This document shows positions 21,897 to 34,003 of a stretch of 64,000 bases of DNA, one piece after another; within the stretch, counting starts at the first letter, position 1, and each line of letters begins with the position of its first letter. The notes under the pieces were generated by a model. That model was given only the letters and a program-made list of their open reading frames with translations, ran no database searches and was not told the origin of the DNA. Both the position numbers and the translations under genes were made by a program. Source of the stretch: Cricetomys ansorgei (Eukaryota > Chordata > Mammalia > Rodentia > Nesomyidae); assembly GCA_026225945.1 (NCBI GenBank), contig JAMJFZ010002553.1:53973-117972 (forward strand), written 5' to 3'.

Positions 21897-22645
21897 CATG
21901 CAGCGGGCACAACCAATGTGGAGCGTGAAGAACATTGTCCCAGGATTCGATTAAGAACTGCTGCGTGTCAGACATTTGCATTAAGATTCATACAAGTTGC
22001 TTCGCAAAACAAAAGTTGCTAATTAGCAACAGAAGAACTTCATTATCGGGGTCCCCACAACACGAGAAAGTGTATTCAAGTGTGGCGGTCTTAGGAAGGT
22101 TGAGAACCACTGTGTAGAAATAAGTCACACCTGAGTGAATCATGCTCCATAGCAGATCATGATCAGCCCTTAGTGATTGTGGAGACTTGCTATACTGGGG
22201 GTGCTGAATCAAATATTGTAGGGGCATTTCGGACATGTAAACAGCCACTTTGGTCATTTCTCTTTATGACCCCTTTTGCCATGAACAGGTGTCAATGTTC
22301 TTTCGAACCCAACGCTGATCCCCTCAGGATGTGGTGTTCATTTCTGAACTTTGTCCTGTAACTCGAGAAGCGCCATGCGTTGTTCCCACCACGGAATACA
22401 CTATTTCGGGCAAACCGACTGTGTGTCCATGAGACACAATCATGTGAATGGCTTCAAAAACATCTCCAGTCCCCTGTGAAGCTAGGGTTCAGCCTCCAGA
22501 CCAGCTTGAGACAGATGCAGTTACTATCAAGTGGGACACGTGCGCCACCGTGTGGCAGCAGACTGCCACTGCGGAGGCAGGCAGCTTCCAGGAGTTGCCT
22601 TCATGGTTGCCCTCTGAACCCTTCTGCCCCAGCCATGAGCAGTAA

Positions 22646-22649
22646 CTGC
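22646..22649. other. Deletion junction in copy 8
   Basis: The four bases ctgc are shared by unit positions 751-754, just past the centre of the A palindrome, and 1170-1173. Sequence jumps from one to the other, removing 419 bp that include the whole right palindrome arm, the second E-box and most of the reversed ID-like segment's start. Microhomology of this length fits end joining or replication slippage. Confidence 0.9.
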
Positions 22650-22880
22650 GAGTCACTTCAGACATCAAAAATGCTTGCAGGTTTTCCTTGGAGAAAAAAA
22701 TTCACATATCTATGGCCTTGCATACTCCACCTCTGATCCACTCATTGCTTTTTGGAAGAAGTTCTTCTGCAATGCCTTGGGGACACAGCCTGTACTGTAA
22801 CACATAAGGGTTCTGAGTTCTCAAGGATGGAATCTATGAGCAGAGAACCAGGACATGATCCTGACTCGGAAAAAAAATTT
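22650..22880 (+). repeat. Diverged A-type segment in copy 8
   Basis: This aligns with unit positions 1174 to about 1390 but carries many substitutions and a net gain of about 15 bases, for example A8 in place of A3 near 22870. Every other copy is essentially invariant here. At several places it has TG where the others have CG (aatgcttgc for aacgcttgc, ctgtaac for ccgaaac, tgatcctgac for cgatcctgac). It ends where the purine tract begins, after which identity with other copies is restored. Confidence 0.9.
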
Positions 22881-24619
22881 AGAAACGAAACAATAGAAAA
22901 GAAAGAAGGAAAAGAAATGAAAAGGAAAAAAGGAAGAAAAGGTTCGGGTCGTACCTCTCAAGTATTCACAAAGTCCTGGGTTTGATTCTGAACACTCAAC
23001 CACTTAAAGGAAACCAAAGGTTATAAAAGGGCCTGTGCATATAGGCCAGCAATTCTCATGCTGAGGGGCTCAAGCCAGTTGGGGCTTGAGCGACTGTGTC
23101 CCAGGTTTCGATTAAGAACTGCTGCATGTCAGACATTTGCAATACGTTTGATAGAAGTAGCTTTGCAAAACAACACTTACAAGTTAGCAACAGAATAATT
23201 TCATTGTTGGGGTTCTCACAACACGAGGAATTGTCTTCAAGTGTGGCAGTCGCAGGAAGTTTGACAACCACTGTGTAGAAACAAGTCACAGCTGACTGAA
23301 TCATGCTCGACAGCAGATCGTGATCAGACCGTAGTGATTGTGGAGAGTCGGTATTTTGTGGGTCCTGAATCAAATATTGTAGGGTCACTTCGGACTTGTA
23401 AACAGCCGCTTTGGCCATTTTATTTTATGACCCCTTTTGCCAAGAACAGATGTCAATGATCTTTCCAAGCCCACGACGATCCCCTCAGGATGTGGTGTTC
23501 ATTTCTGACTTTGTCCTGTAAATCGAGAAACGCCATGCACTGTTCCAATCACGGAATCCACTATTTCGGGCACACCGACCGTGTTTCCCTGAGACACAGG
23601 CATGCAAATGCCTTCCAAAACATCTCCAGTCCCCTGTGACGCGAGGGTTAAGCTTCCAGACCGGCTTGAGACCAAGGCAGTAACTTTCAACTGGGGCTCA
23701 AGTGCCAACATTTGGCTCCTGGCTAACTCTGCGGAGGCAGGCAACTTCCACGGAGGCTCCTTCACGCCTGGACTCTGAACCCTTCTGCCCCAGCAATGAG
23801 CAAACAAGCTCATTGCTGGGGCAGAAGGGTTCAGAGAATCCATTCAGGGACCCTTCGGGACACATGGATAGCCTCTTCTCGCTGCCCTGAAAACCTCCCT
23901 TCTTCAGACCCTGCTCATTTGCACTCCCACCCGTGACTCCTGATCCTTCTGCTGAGCCACTGGGTCCCTGTTCTTAAATTCCACGAACCCCTTCCTGTTT
24001 TGTCCCGGGTTCTTTCTGCTCACAGGAACTTGTGGCTGATGCTCCCCTTTGCATCTTTGCAGTAGGCAAGATCAAGGAGCCCTCCTCCATTATGGGTCAA
24101 TGTCAGCTTTTTCACTTACACCAGCTGCTTCTTTCAAGGGTCAGCAGACTGGATGTTCGAACCACTGGAACGGTAGCCACATGTAGGAGCTAGCATGTAG
24201 ACACTGAGTACTGAATCCAGGCCCCTGCTAGGGCAAGCAGGCATCATAAATGCTCTGGAGGTGATTTTGTAGAAAACAACTCTCCCTTTGGATGCCAGCA
24301 CATCTCCATCATCTGATTTCTTCATTGCTGGTAGAAACGTTCTGCCACGCTTGTGGACATGGGCCTGTCACCGAGCTGCAACAGTGCTTGAAGCAGAAGC
24401 ATGGGTTGTCTGTGAGGGGAGCTCAGATAGATCCTATCTCAAAAAACTGAAAGGGAATGAATAGAAAAGACAAGGAAAGGAAACGAAAGGAAAGCAAAGG
24501 AAATGTTTGGATCGTACCTCTCCAGGATTCACAAAGTCCTGGGTTTGATCCTGAGCACCCAAACACTTAAGAGAAACAGAAGGTTCTAACAGGGCCTGTG
24601 CATATGAGGCAGCAATTCT

Positions 24620-27600
24620 CATGCAGCGGGCACAACCAATGTGGAGCGTGAAGAACATTGTCCCAGGATTCGATTAAGAACTGCTGCGTGTCAGACATTT
24701 GCATTAAGATTCATACAAGTTGCTTCGCAAAACAAAAGTTGCTAATTAGCAACAGAAGAACTTCATTATCGGGGTCCCCACAACACGAGAAAGTGTATTC
24801 AAGTGTGGCGGTCTTAGGAAGGTTGAGAACCACTGTGTAGAAATAAGTCACACCTGAGTGAATCATGCTCCATAGCAGATCATGATCAGCCCTTAGTGAT
24901 TGTGGAGACTTGCTATACTGGGGGTGCTGAATCAAATATTGTAGGGGCATTTCGGACATGTAAACAGCCACTTTGGTCATTTCTCTTTATGACCCCTTTT
25001 GCCATGAACAGGTGTCAATGTTCTTTCGAACCCAACGCTGATCCCCTCAGGATGTGGTGTTCATTTCTGAACTTTGTCCTGTAACTCGAGAAGCGCCATG
25101 CGTTGTTCCCACCACGGAATACACTATTTCGGGCAAACCGACTGTGTGTCCATGAGACACAATCATGTGAATGGCTTCAAAAACATCTCCAGTCCCCTGT
25201 GAAGCTAGGGTTCAGCCTCCAGACCAGCTTGAGACAGATGCAGTTACTATCAAGTGGGACACGTGCGCCACCGTGTGGCAGCAGACTGCCACTGCGGAGG
25301 CAGGCAGCTTCCAGGGAGTTGCCTTCATGGTTGCCCTCTGAACCCTTCTGCCCCAGCCATGAGCAGTAACTGCTCATGGCTGGGGCAGAAGGGTTCAGAG
25401 AATTCATTCAAGGACCCTTCCGGACACGTGGTGAGCCTCTTCTCGCCGCCATGAGAACCTCCCTTCTTCTGACTATGCTCAGGCGCACCCTCACCCGTGC
25501 GTCCTGATCCTCCTGCTGAGCCCCAGGGTCCTCTCTCTAAAATTCCAGGAACCCCTTCCGGTCCTTTCCCTGGTTCTTTCTGCTTACAAGATCTTGTGGC
25601 TGACTCTACTCTTTGCTTTTTTCCCCGGGGCAAGATCAAGGAGCCCTCCACCATTACGGGTCAATGTCAGCTTTTTAACTTACAGGAGCTGGTCTCTGCA
25701 GGGGTCACCAATGTGGATGTTGGAACTTCTGCAAAGGTAGCCACATAGAGCGGCTACCATCTAGATGCTGAGGACTGAATCCAGGCCCCTGCGAGGTCAC
25801 TCAGACATCATAAACGCTTGCAGGTTTTCTTGGAGAAAAAAATTCTCATATATGATGCCTGCACATCTCCACCTTCTGATCCCATCATTGTTTGGAAGAA
25901 GGTCTGCAATGCTTGGGGACACAGCCTGTACCGAAACACAAGGGTGACTGAGTCGGAAGGATGGAATGTATGAGCAGAGAACCAGGAACGATCCTGACTC
26001 GGAAATTTAGAAACGAAACAATAGAAAAGAAAGAAGGAAAAGAAATGAAAAGGAAAAAAGGAAGAAAAGGTTCGGGTCGTACCTCTCAAGTATTCACAAA
26101 GTCCTGGGTTTGATTCTGAACACTCAACCACTTAAAGGAAACCAAAGGTTATAAAAGGGCCTGTGCATATAGGCCAGCAATTCTCATGCTGAGGGGCTCA
26201 AGCCAGTTGGGGCTTGAGCGACTGTGTCCCAGGTTTCGATTAAGAACTGCTGCATGTCAGACATTTGCAATACGTTTGATAGAAGTAGCTTTGCAAAACA
26301 ACACTTACAAGTTAGCAACAGAATAATTTCATTGTTGGGGTTCTCACAACACGAGGAATTGTCTTCAAGTGTGGCAGTCGCAGGAAGTTTGACAACCACT
26401 GTGTAGAAACAAGTCACAGCTGACTGAATCATGCTCGACAGCAGATCGTGATCAGACCGTAGTGATTGTGGAGAGTCGGTATTTTGTGGGTCCTGAATCA
26501 AATATTGTAGGGTCACTTCGGACTTGTAAACAGCCGCTTTGGCCATTTTATTTTATGACCCCTTTTGCCAAGAACAGATGTCAATGATCTTTCCAAGCCC
26601 ACGACGATCCCCTCAGGATGTGGTGTTCATTTCTGACTTTGTCCTGTAAATCGAGAAACGCCATGCACTGTTCCAATCACGGAATCCACTATTTCGGGCA
26701 CACCGACCGTGTTTCCCTGAGACACAGGCATGCAAATGCCTTCCAAAACATCTCCAGTCCCCTGTGACGCGAGGGTTAAGCTTCCAGACCGGCTTGAGAC
26801 CAAGGCAGTAACTTTCAACTGGGGCTCAAGTGCCAACATTTGGCTCCTGGCTAACTCTGCGGAGGCAGGCAACTTCCACGGAGGCTCCTTCACGCCTGGA
26901 CTCTGAACCCTTCTGCCCCAGCAATGAGCAAACAAGCTCATTGCTGGGGCAGAAGGGTTCAGAGAATCCATTCAGGGACCCTTCGGGACACATGGATAGC
27001 CTCTTCTCGCTGCCCTGAAAACCTCCCTTCTTCAGACCCTGCTCATTTGCACTCCCACCCGTGACTCCTGATCCTTCTGCTGAGCCACTGGGTCCCTGTT
27101 CTTAAATTCCACGAACCCCTTCCTGTTTTGTCCCGGGTTCTTTCTGCTCACAGGAACTTGTGGCTGATGCTCCCCTTTGCATCTTTGCAGTAGGCAAGAT
27201 CAAGGAGCCCTCCTCCATTATGGGTCAATGTCAGCTTTTTCACTTACACCAGCTGCTTCTTTCAAGGGTCAGCAGACTGGATGTTCGAACCACTGGAACG
27301 GTAGCCACATGTAGGAGCTAGCATGTAGACACTGAGTACTGAATCCAGGCCCCTGCTAGGGCAAGCAGGCATCATAAATGCTCTGGAGGTGATTTTGTAG
27401 AAAACAACTCTCCCTTTGGATGCCAGCACATCTCCATCATCTGATTTCTTCATTGCTGGTAGAAACGTTCTGCCACGCTTGTGGACATGGGCCTGTCACC
27501 GAGCTGCAACAGTGCTTGAAGCAGAAGCATGGGTTGTCTGTGAGGGGAGCTCAGATAGATCCTATCTCAAAAAACTGAAAGGGAATGAATAGAAAAGACA

Positions 27601-27747
27601 AGGAAAGGAAACGAAAGGAAAGCAAAGGAAATGTTTGGATCGTACCTCTCCAGGATTCACAAAGTCCTGGGTTTGATCCTGAGCACCCAAACACTTAAGA
27701 GAAACAGAAGGTTCTAACAGGGCCTGTGCATATGAGGCAGCAATTCT
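24620..27747 (+). repeat. Array copy 9
   Basis: Full length. C at unit 496 with A at unit 1114, the only copy with this combination. Confidence 0.97.
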
Positions 27748-30700
27748 CATGCAGCGGGCACAACCAATGTGGAGCGTGAAGAACATTGTCCCAGGATTCG
27801 ATTAAGAACTGCTGCGTGTCAGACATTTGCATTAAGATTCATACAAGTTGCTTCGCAAAACAAAAGTTGCTAATTAGCAACAGAAGAACTTCATTATCGG
27901 GGTCCCCACAACACGAGAAAGTGTATTCAAGTGTGGCGGTCTTAGGAAGGTTGAGAACCACTGTGTAGAAATAAGTCACACCTGAGTGAATCATGCTCCA
28001 TAGCAGATCATGATCAGCCCTTAGTGATTGTGGAGACTTGCTATACTGGGGGTGCTGAATCAAATATTGTAGGGGCATTTCGGACATGTAAACAGCCACT
28101 TTGGTCATTTCTCTTTATGACCCCTTTTGCCATGAACAGGTGTCAATGTTCTTTCGAACCCAACGCTGATCCCCTCAGGATGTGGTGTTCATTTCTGAAC
28201 TTTGTCCTGTAACTCGAGAAGCGCCATGCGTTGTTCCCACCACGGAATACACTATTTCGGGCAAACCGACTGTGTGTCCATGAGACACAATCATGTGAAT
28301 GGCTTCAAAAACATCTCCAGTCCCCTGTGAAGCTAGGGTTCAGCCTCCAGACCAGCTTGAGACAGATGCAGTTACTATCAAGTGGGACACGTGCGCCACC
28401 GTGTGGCAGCAGACTGCCACTGCGGAGGCAGGCAGCTTCCAGGGAGTTGCCTTCATGGTTGCCCTCTGAACCCTTCTGCCCCAGCCATGAGCAGTAACTG
28501 CTCATGGCTGGGGCAGAAGGGTTCAGAGAATTCATTCAAGGACCCTTCCGGACACGTGGTGAGCCTCTTCTCGCCGCCATGAGAACCTCCCTTCTTCTGA
28601 CTATGCTCAGGCGCACCCTCACCCGTGCGTCCTGATCCTCCTGCTGAGCCCCAGGGTCCTCTCTCTAAAATTCCAGGAACCCCTTCCGGTCCTTTCCCTG
28701 GTTCTTTCTGCTTACAAGATCTTGTGGCTGACTCTACTCTTTGCTTTTTTCCCCCGGGCAAGATCAAGGAGCCCTCCACCATTACGGGTCAATGTCAGCT
28801 TTTTAACTTACAGGAGCTGGTCTCTGCAGGGGTCACCAATGTGGATGTTGGAACTTCTGCCAAGGTAGCCACATAGAGCGGCTACCATCTAGATGCTGAG
28901 GACTGAATCCAGGCCCCTGCGAGGTCACTCAGACATCATAAACGCTTGCAGGTTTTCTTGGAGAAAAAAATTCTCATATATGATGCCTGCACATCTCCAC
29001 CTTCTGATCCCATCATTGTTTGGAAGAAGGTCTGCAATGCTTGGGGACACAGCCTGTACCGAAACACAAGGGTGACTGAGTCGGAAGGATGGAATGTATG
29101 AGCAGAGAACCAGGAACGATCCTGACTCGGAAATTTAGAAACGAAACAATAGAAAAGAAAGAAGGAAAAGAAATGAAAAGGAAAAAAGGAAGAAAAGGTT
29201 CGGGTCGTACCTCTCAAGTATTCACAAAGTCCTGGGTTTGATTCTGAACACTCAACCACTTAAAGGAAACCAAAGGTTATAAAAGGGCCTGTGCATATAG
29301 GCCAGCAATTCTCATGCTGAGGGGCTCAAGCCAGTTGGGGCTTGAGCGACTGTGTCCCAGGTTTCGATTAAGAACTGCTGCATGTCAGACATTTGCAATA
29401 CGTTTGATAGAAGTAGCTTTGCAAAACAACACTTACAAGTTAGCAACAGAATAATTTCATTGTTGGGGTTCTCACAACACGAGGAATTGTCTTCAAGTGT
29501 GGCAGTCGCAGGAAGTTTGACAACCACTGTGTAGAAACAAGTCACAGCTGACTGAATCATGCTCGACAGCAGATCGTGATCAGACCGTAGTGATTGTGGA
29601 GAGTCGGTATTTTGTGGGTCCTGAATCAAATATTGTAGGGTCACTTCGGACTTGTAAACAGCCGCTTTGGCCATTTTATTTTATGACCCCTTTTGCCAAG
29701 AACAGATGTCAATGATCTTTCCAAGCCCACGACGATCCCCTCAGGATGTGGTGTTCATTTCTGACTTTGTCCTGTAAATCGAGAAACGCCATGCACTGTT
29801 CCAATCACGGAATCCACTATTTCGGGCACACCGACCGTGTTTCCCTGAGACACAGGCATGCAAATGCCTTCCAAAACATCTCCAGTCCCCTGTGACGCGA
29901 GGGTTAAGCTTCCAGACCGGCTTGAGACCAAGGCAGTAACTTTCAACTGGGGCTCAAGTGCCAACATTTGGCTCCTGGCTAACTCTGCGGAGGCAGGCAA
30001 CTTCCACGGAGGCTCCTTCACGCCTGGACTCTGAACCCTTCTGCCCCAGCAATGAGCAAACAAGCTCATTGCTGGGGCAGAAGGGTTCAGAGAATCCATT
30101 CAGGGACCCTTCGGGACACATGGATAGCCTCTTCTCGCTGCCCTGAAAACCTCCCTTCTTCAGACCCTGCTCATTTGCACTCCCACCCGTGACTCCTGAT
30201 CCTTCTGCTGAGCCACTGGGTCCCTGTTCTTAAATTCCACGAACCCCTTCCTGTTTTGTCCCGGGTTCTTTCTGCTCACAGGAACTTGTGGCTGATGCTC
30301 CCCTTTGCATCTTTGCAGTAGGCAAGATCAAGGAGCCCTCCTCCATTATGGGTCAATGTCAGCTTTTTCACTTACACCAGCTGCTTCTTTCAAGGGTCAG
30401 CAGACTGGATGTTCGAACCACTGGAACGGTAGCCACATGTAGGAGCTAGCATGTAGACACTGAGTACTGAATCCAGGCCCCTGCTAGGGCAAGCAGGCAT
30501 CATAAATGCTCTGGAGGTGATTTTGTAGAAAACAACTCTCCCTTTGGATGCCAGCACATCTCCATCATCTGATTTCTTCATTGCTGGTAGAAACGTTCTG
30601 CCACGCTTGTGGACATGGGCCTGTCACCGAGCTGCAACAGTGCTTGAAGCAGAAGCATGGGTTGTCTGTGAGGGGAGCTCAGATAGATCCTATCTCAAAA

Positions 30701-30875
30701 AACTGAAAGGGAATGAATAGAAAAGACAAGGAAAGGAAACGAAAGGAAAGCAAAGGAAATGTTTGGATCGTACCTCTCCAGGATTCACAAAGTCCTGGGT
30801 TTGATCCTGAGCACCCAAACACTTAAGAGAAACAGAAGGTTCTAACAGGGCCTGTGCATATGAGGCAGCAATTCT
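27748..30875 (+). repeat. Array copy 10
   Basis: Full length. C at 496, C at 1114. It has a private G-to-C change at 28755 (unit 1008), which shifts the run ccccgggg to cccccggg. Confidence 0.97.
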
Positions 30876-33800
30876 CATGCAGCGGGCACAACCAATGTGG
30901 AGCGTGAAGAACATTGTCCCAGGATTCGATTAAGAACTGCTGCGTGTCAGACATTTGCATTAAGATTCATACAAGTTGCTTCGCAAAACAAAAGTTGCTA
31001 ATTAGCAACAGAAGAACTTCATTATCGGGGTCCCCACAACACGAGAAAGTGTATTCAAGTGTGGCGGTCTTAGGAAGGTTGAGAACCACTGTGTAGAAAT
31101 AAGTCACACCTGAGTGAATCATGCTCCATAGCAGATCATGATCAGCCCTTAGTGATTGTGGAGACTTGCTATACTGGGGGTGCTGAATCAAATATTGTAG
31201 GGGCATTTCGGACATGTAAACAGCCACTTTGGTCATTTCTCTTTATGACCCCTTTTGCCATGAACAGGTGTCAATGTTCTTTCGAACCCAACGCTGATCC
31301 CCTCAGGATGTGGTGTTCATTTCTGAACTTTGTCCTGTAACTCGAGAAGCGCCATGCGTTGTTCCCACCATGGAATACACTATTTCGGGCAAACCGACTG
31401 TGTGTCCATGAGACACAATCATGTGAATGGCTTCAAAAACATCTCCAGTCCCCTGTGAAGCTAGGGTTCAGCCTCCAGACCAGCTTGAGACAGATGCAGT
31501 TACTATCAAGTGGGACACGTGCGCCACCGTGTGGCAGCAGACTGCCACTGCGGAGGCAGGCAGCTTCCAGGGAGTTGCCTTCATGGTTGCCCTCTGAACC
31601 CTTCTGCCCCAGCCATGAGCAGTAACTGCTCATGGCTGGGGCAGAAGGGTTCAGAGAATTCATTCAAGGACCCTTCCGGACACGTGGTGAGCCTCTTCTC
31701 GCCGCCATGAGAACCTCCCTTCTTCTGACTATGCTCAGGCGCACCCTCACCCGTGCGTCCTGATCCTCCTGCTGAGCCCCAGGGTCCTCTCTCTAAAATT
31801 CCAGGAACCCCTTCCGGTCCTTTCCCTGGTTCTTTCTGCTTACAAGATCTTGTGGCTGACTCTACTCTTTGCTTTTTTCCCCGGGGCAAGATCAAGGAGC
31901 CCTCCACCATTACGGGTCAATGTCAGCTTTTTAACTTACAGGAGCTGGTCTCTGCAGGGGTCACCAATGTGGATGTTGGAACTTCTGCCAAGGTAGCCAC
32001 ATAGAGCGGCTACCATCTAGATGCTGAGGACTGAATCCAGGCCCCTGCGAGGTCACTCAGACATCATAAACGCTTGCAGGTTTTCTTGGAGAAAAAAATT
32101 CTCATATATGATGCCTGCACATCTCCACCTTCTGATCCCATCATTGTTTGGAAGAAGGTCTGCAATGCTTGGGGACACAGCCTGTACCGAAACACAAGGG
32201 TGACTGAGTCGGAAGGATGGAATGTATGAGCAGAGAACCAGGAACGATCCTGACTCGGAAATTTAGAAACGAAACAATAGAAAAGAAAGAAGGAAAAGAA
32301 ATGAAAAGGAAAAAAGGAAGAAAAGGTTCGGGTCGTACCTCTCAAGTATTCACAAAGTCCTGGGTTTGATTCTGAACACTCAACCACTTAAAGGAAACCA
32401 AAGGTTATAAAAGGGCCTGTGCATATAGGCCAGCAATTCTCATGCTGAGGGGCTCAAGCCAGTTGGGGCTTGAGCGACTGTGTCCCAGGTTTCGATTAAG
32501 AACTGCTGCATGTCAGACATTTGCAATACGTTTGATAGAAGTAGCTTTGCAAAACAACACTTACAAGTTAGCAACAGAATAATTTCATTGTTGGGGTTCT
32601 CACAACACGAGGAATTGTCTTCAAGTGTGGCAGTCGCAGGAAGTTTGACAACCACTGTGTAGAAACAAGTCACAGCTGACTGAATCATGCTCGACAGCAG
32701 ATCGTGATCAGACCGTAGTGATTGTGGAGAGTCGGTATTTTGTGGGTCCTGAATCAAATATTGTAGGGTCACTTCGGACTTGTAAACAGCCGCTTTGGCC
32801 ATTTTATTTTATGACCCCTTTTGCCAAGAACAGATGTCAATGATCTTTCCAAGCCCACGACGATCCCCTCAGGATGTGGTGTTCATTTCTGACTTTGTCC
32901 TGTAAATCGAGAAACGCCATGCACTGTTCCAATCACGGAATCCACTATTTCGGGCACACCGACCGTGTTTCCCTGAGACACAGGCATGCAAATGCCTTCC
33001 AAAACATCTCCAGTCCCCTGTGACGCGAGGGTTAAGCTTCCAGACCGGCTTGAGACCAAGGCAGTAACTTTCAACTGGGGCTCAAGTGCCAACATTTGGC
33101 TCCTGGCTAACTCTGCGGAGGCAGGCAACTTCCACGGAGGCTCCTTCACGCCTGGACTCTGAACCCTTCTGCCCCAGCAATGAGCAAACAAGCTCATTGC
33201 TGGGGCAGAAGGGTTCAGAGAATCCATTCAGGGACCCTTCGGGACACATGGATAGCCTCTTCTCGCTGCCCTGAAAACCTCCCTTCTTCAGACCCTGCTC
33301 ATTTGCACTCCCACCCGTGACTCCTGATCCTTCTGCTGAGCCACTGGGTCCCTGTTCTTAAATTCCACGAACCCCTTCCTGTTTTGTCCCGGGTTCTTTC
33401 TGCTCACAGGAACTTGTGGCTGATGCTCCCCTTTGCATCTTTGCAGTAGGCAAGATCAAGGAGCCCTCCTCCATTATGGGTCAATGTCAGCTTTTTCACT
33501 TACACCAGCTGCTTCTTTCAAGGGTCAGCAGACTGGATGTTCGAACCACTGGAACGGTAGCCACATGTAGGAGCTAGCATGTAGACACTGAGTACTGAAT
33601 CCAGGCCCCTGCTAGGGCAAGCAGGCATCATAAATGCTCTGGAGGTGATTTTGTAGAAAACAACTCTCCCTTTGGATGCCAGCACATCTCCATCATCTGA
33701 TTTCTTCATTGCTGGTAGAAACGTTCTGCCACGCTTGTGGACATGGGCCTGTCACCGAGCTGCAACAGTGCTTGAAGCAGAAGCATGGGTTGTCTGTGAG

Positions 33801-34003
33801 GGGAGCTCAGATAGATCCTATCTCAAAAAACTGAAAGGGAATGAATAGAAAAGACAAGGAAAGGAAACGAAAGGAAAGCAAAGGAAATGTTTGGATCGTA
33901 CCTCTCCAGGATTCACAAAGTCCTGGGTTTGATCCTGAGCACCCAAACACTTAAGAGAAACAGAAGGTTCTAACAGGGCCTGTGCATATGAGGCAGCAAT
34001 TCT
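30876..34003 (+). repeat. Array copy 11
   Basis: Full length. T at 496, C at 1114. Confidence 0.97.

Larger units (their letters stand above)
21897..24619 (+). repeat. Array copy 8, rearranged (2,723 bp)
   Basis: This copy is 405 bp shorter than the others. Unit positions 755-1173 are missing, with the junction near 22646-22649. The next roughly 230 bases, to about 22880, match the A half only imperfectly, with many substitutions and small insertions. A one-base deletion (GGG to GG) sits at 22591-22592, about 55 bp before the junction. It carries C at unit 496, the first C in the window; unit 1114 is deleted. The B half is intact and indistinguishable from other copies. Confidence 0.96.

Noticed and set aside
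22380..22736. A 118-codon plus-strand frame found only in copy 8
   Set aside because: It is a chance fusion produced by the one-base deletion at 22591 and the 419-bp deletion, joining two unrelated non-coding stretches.
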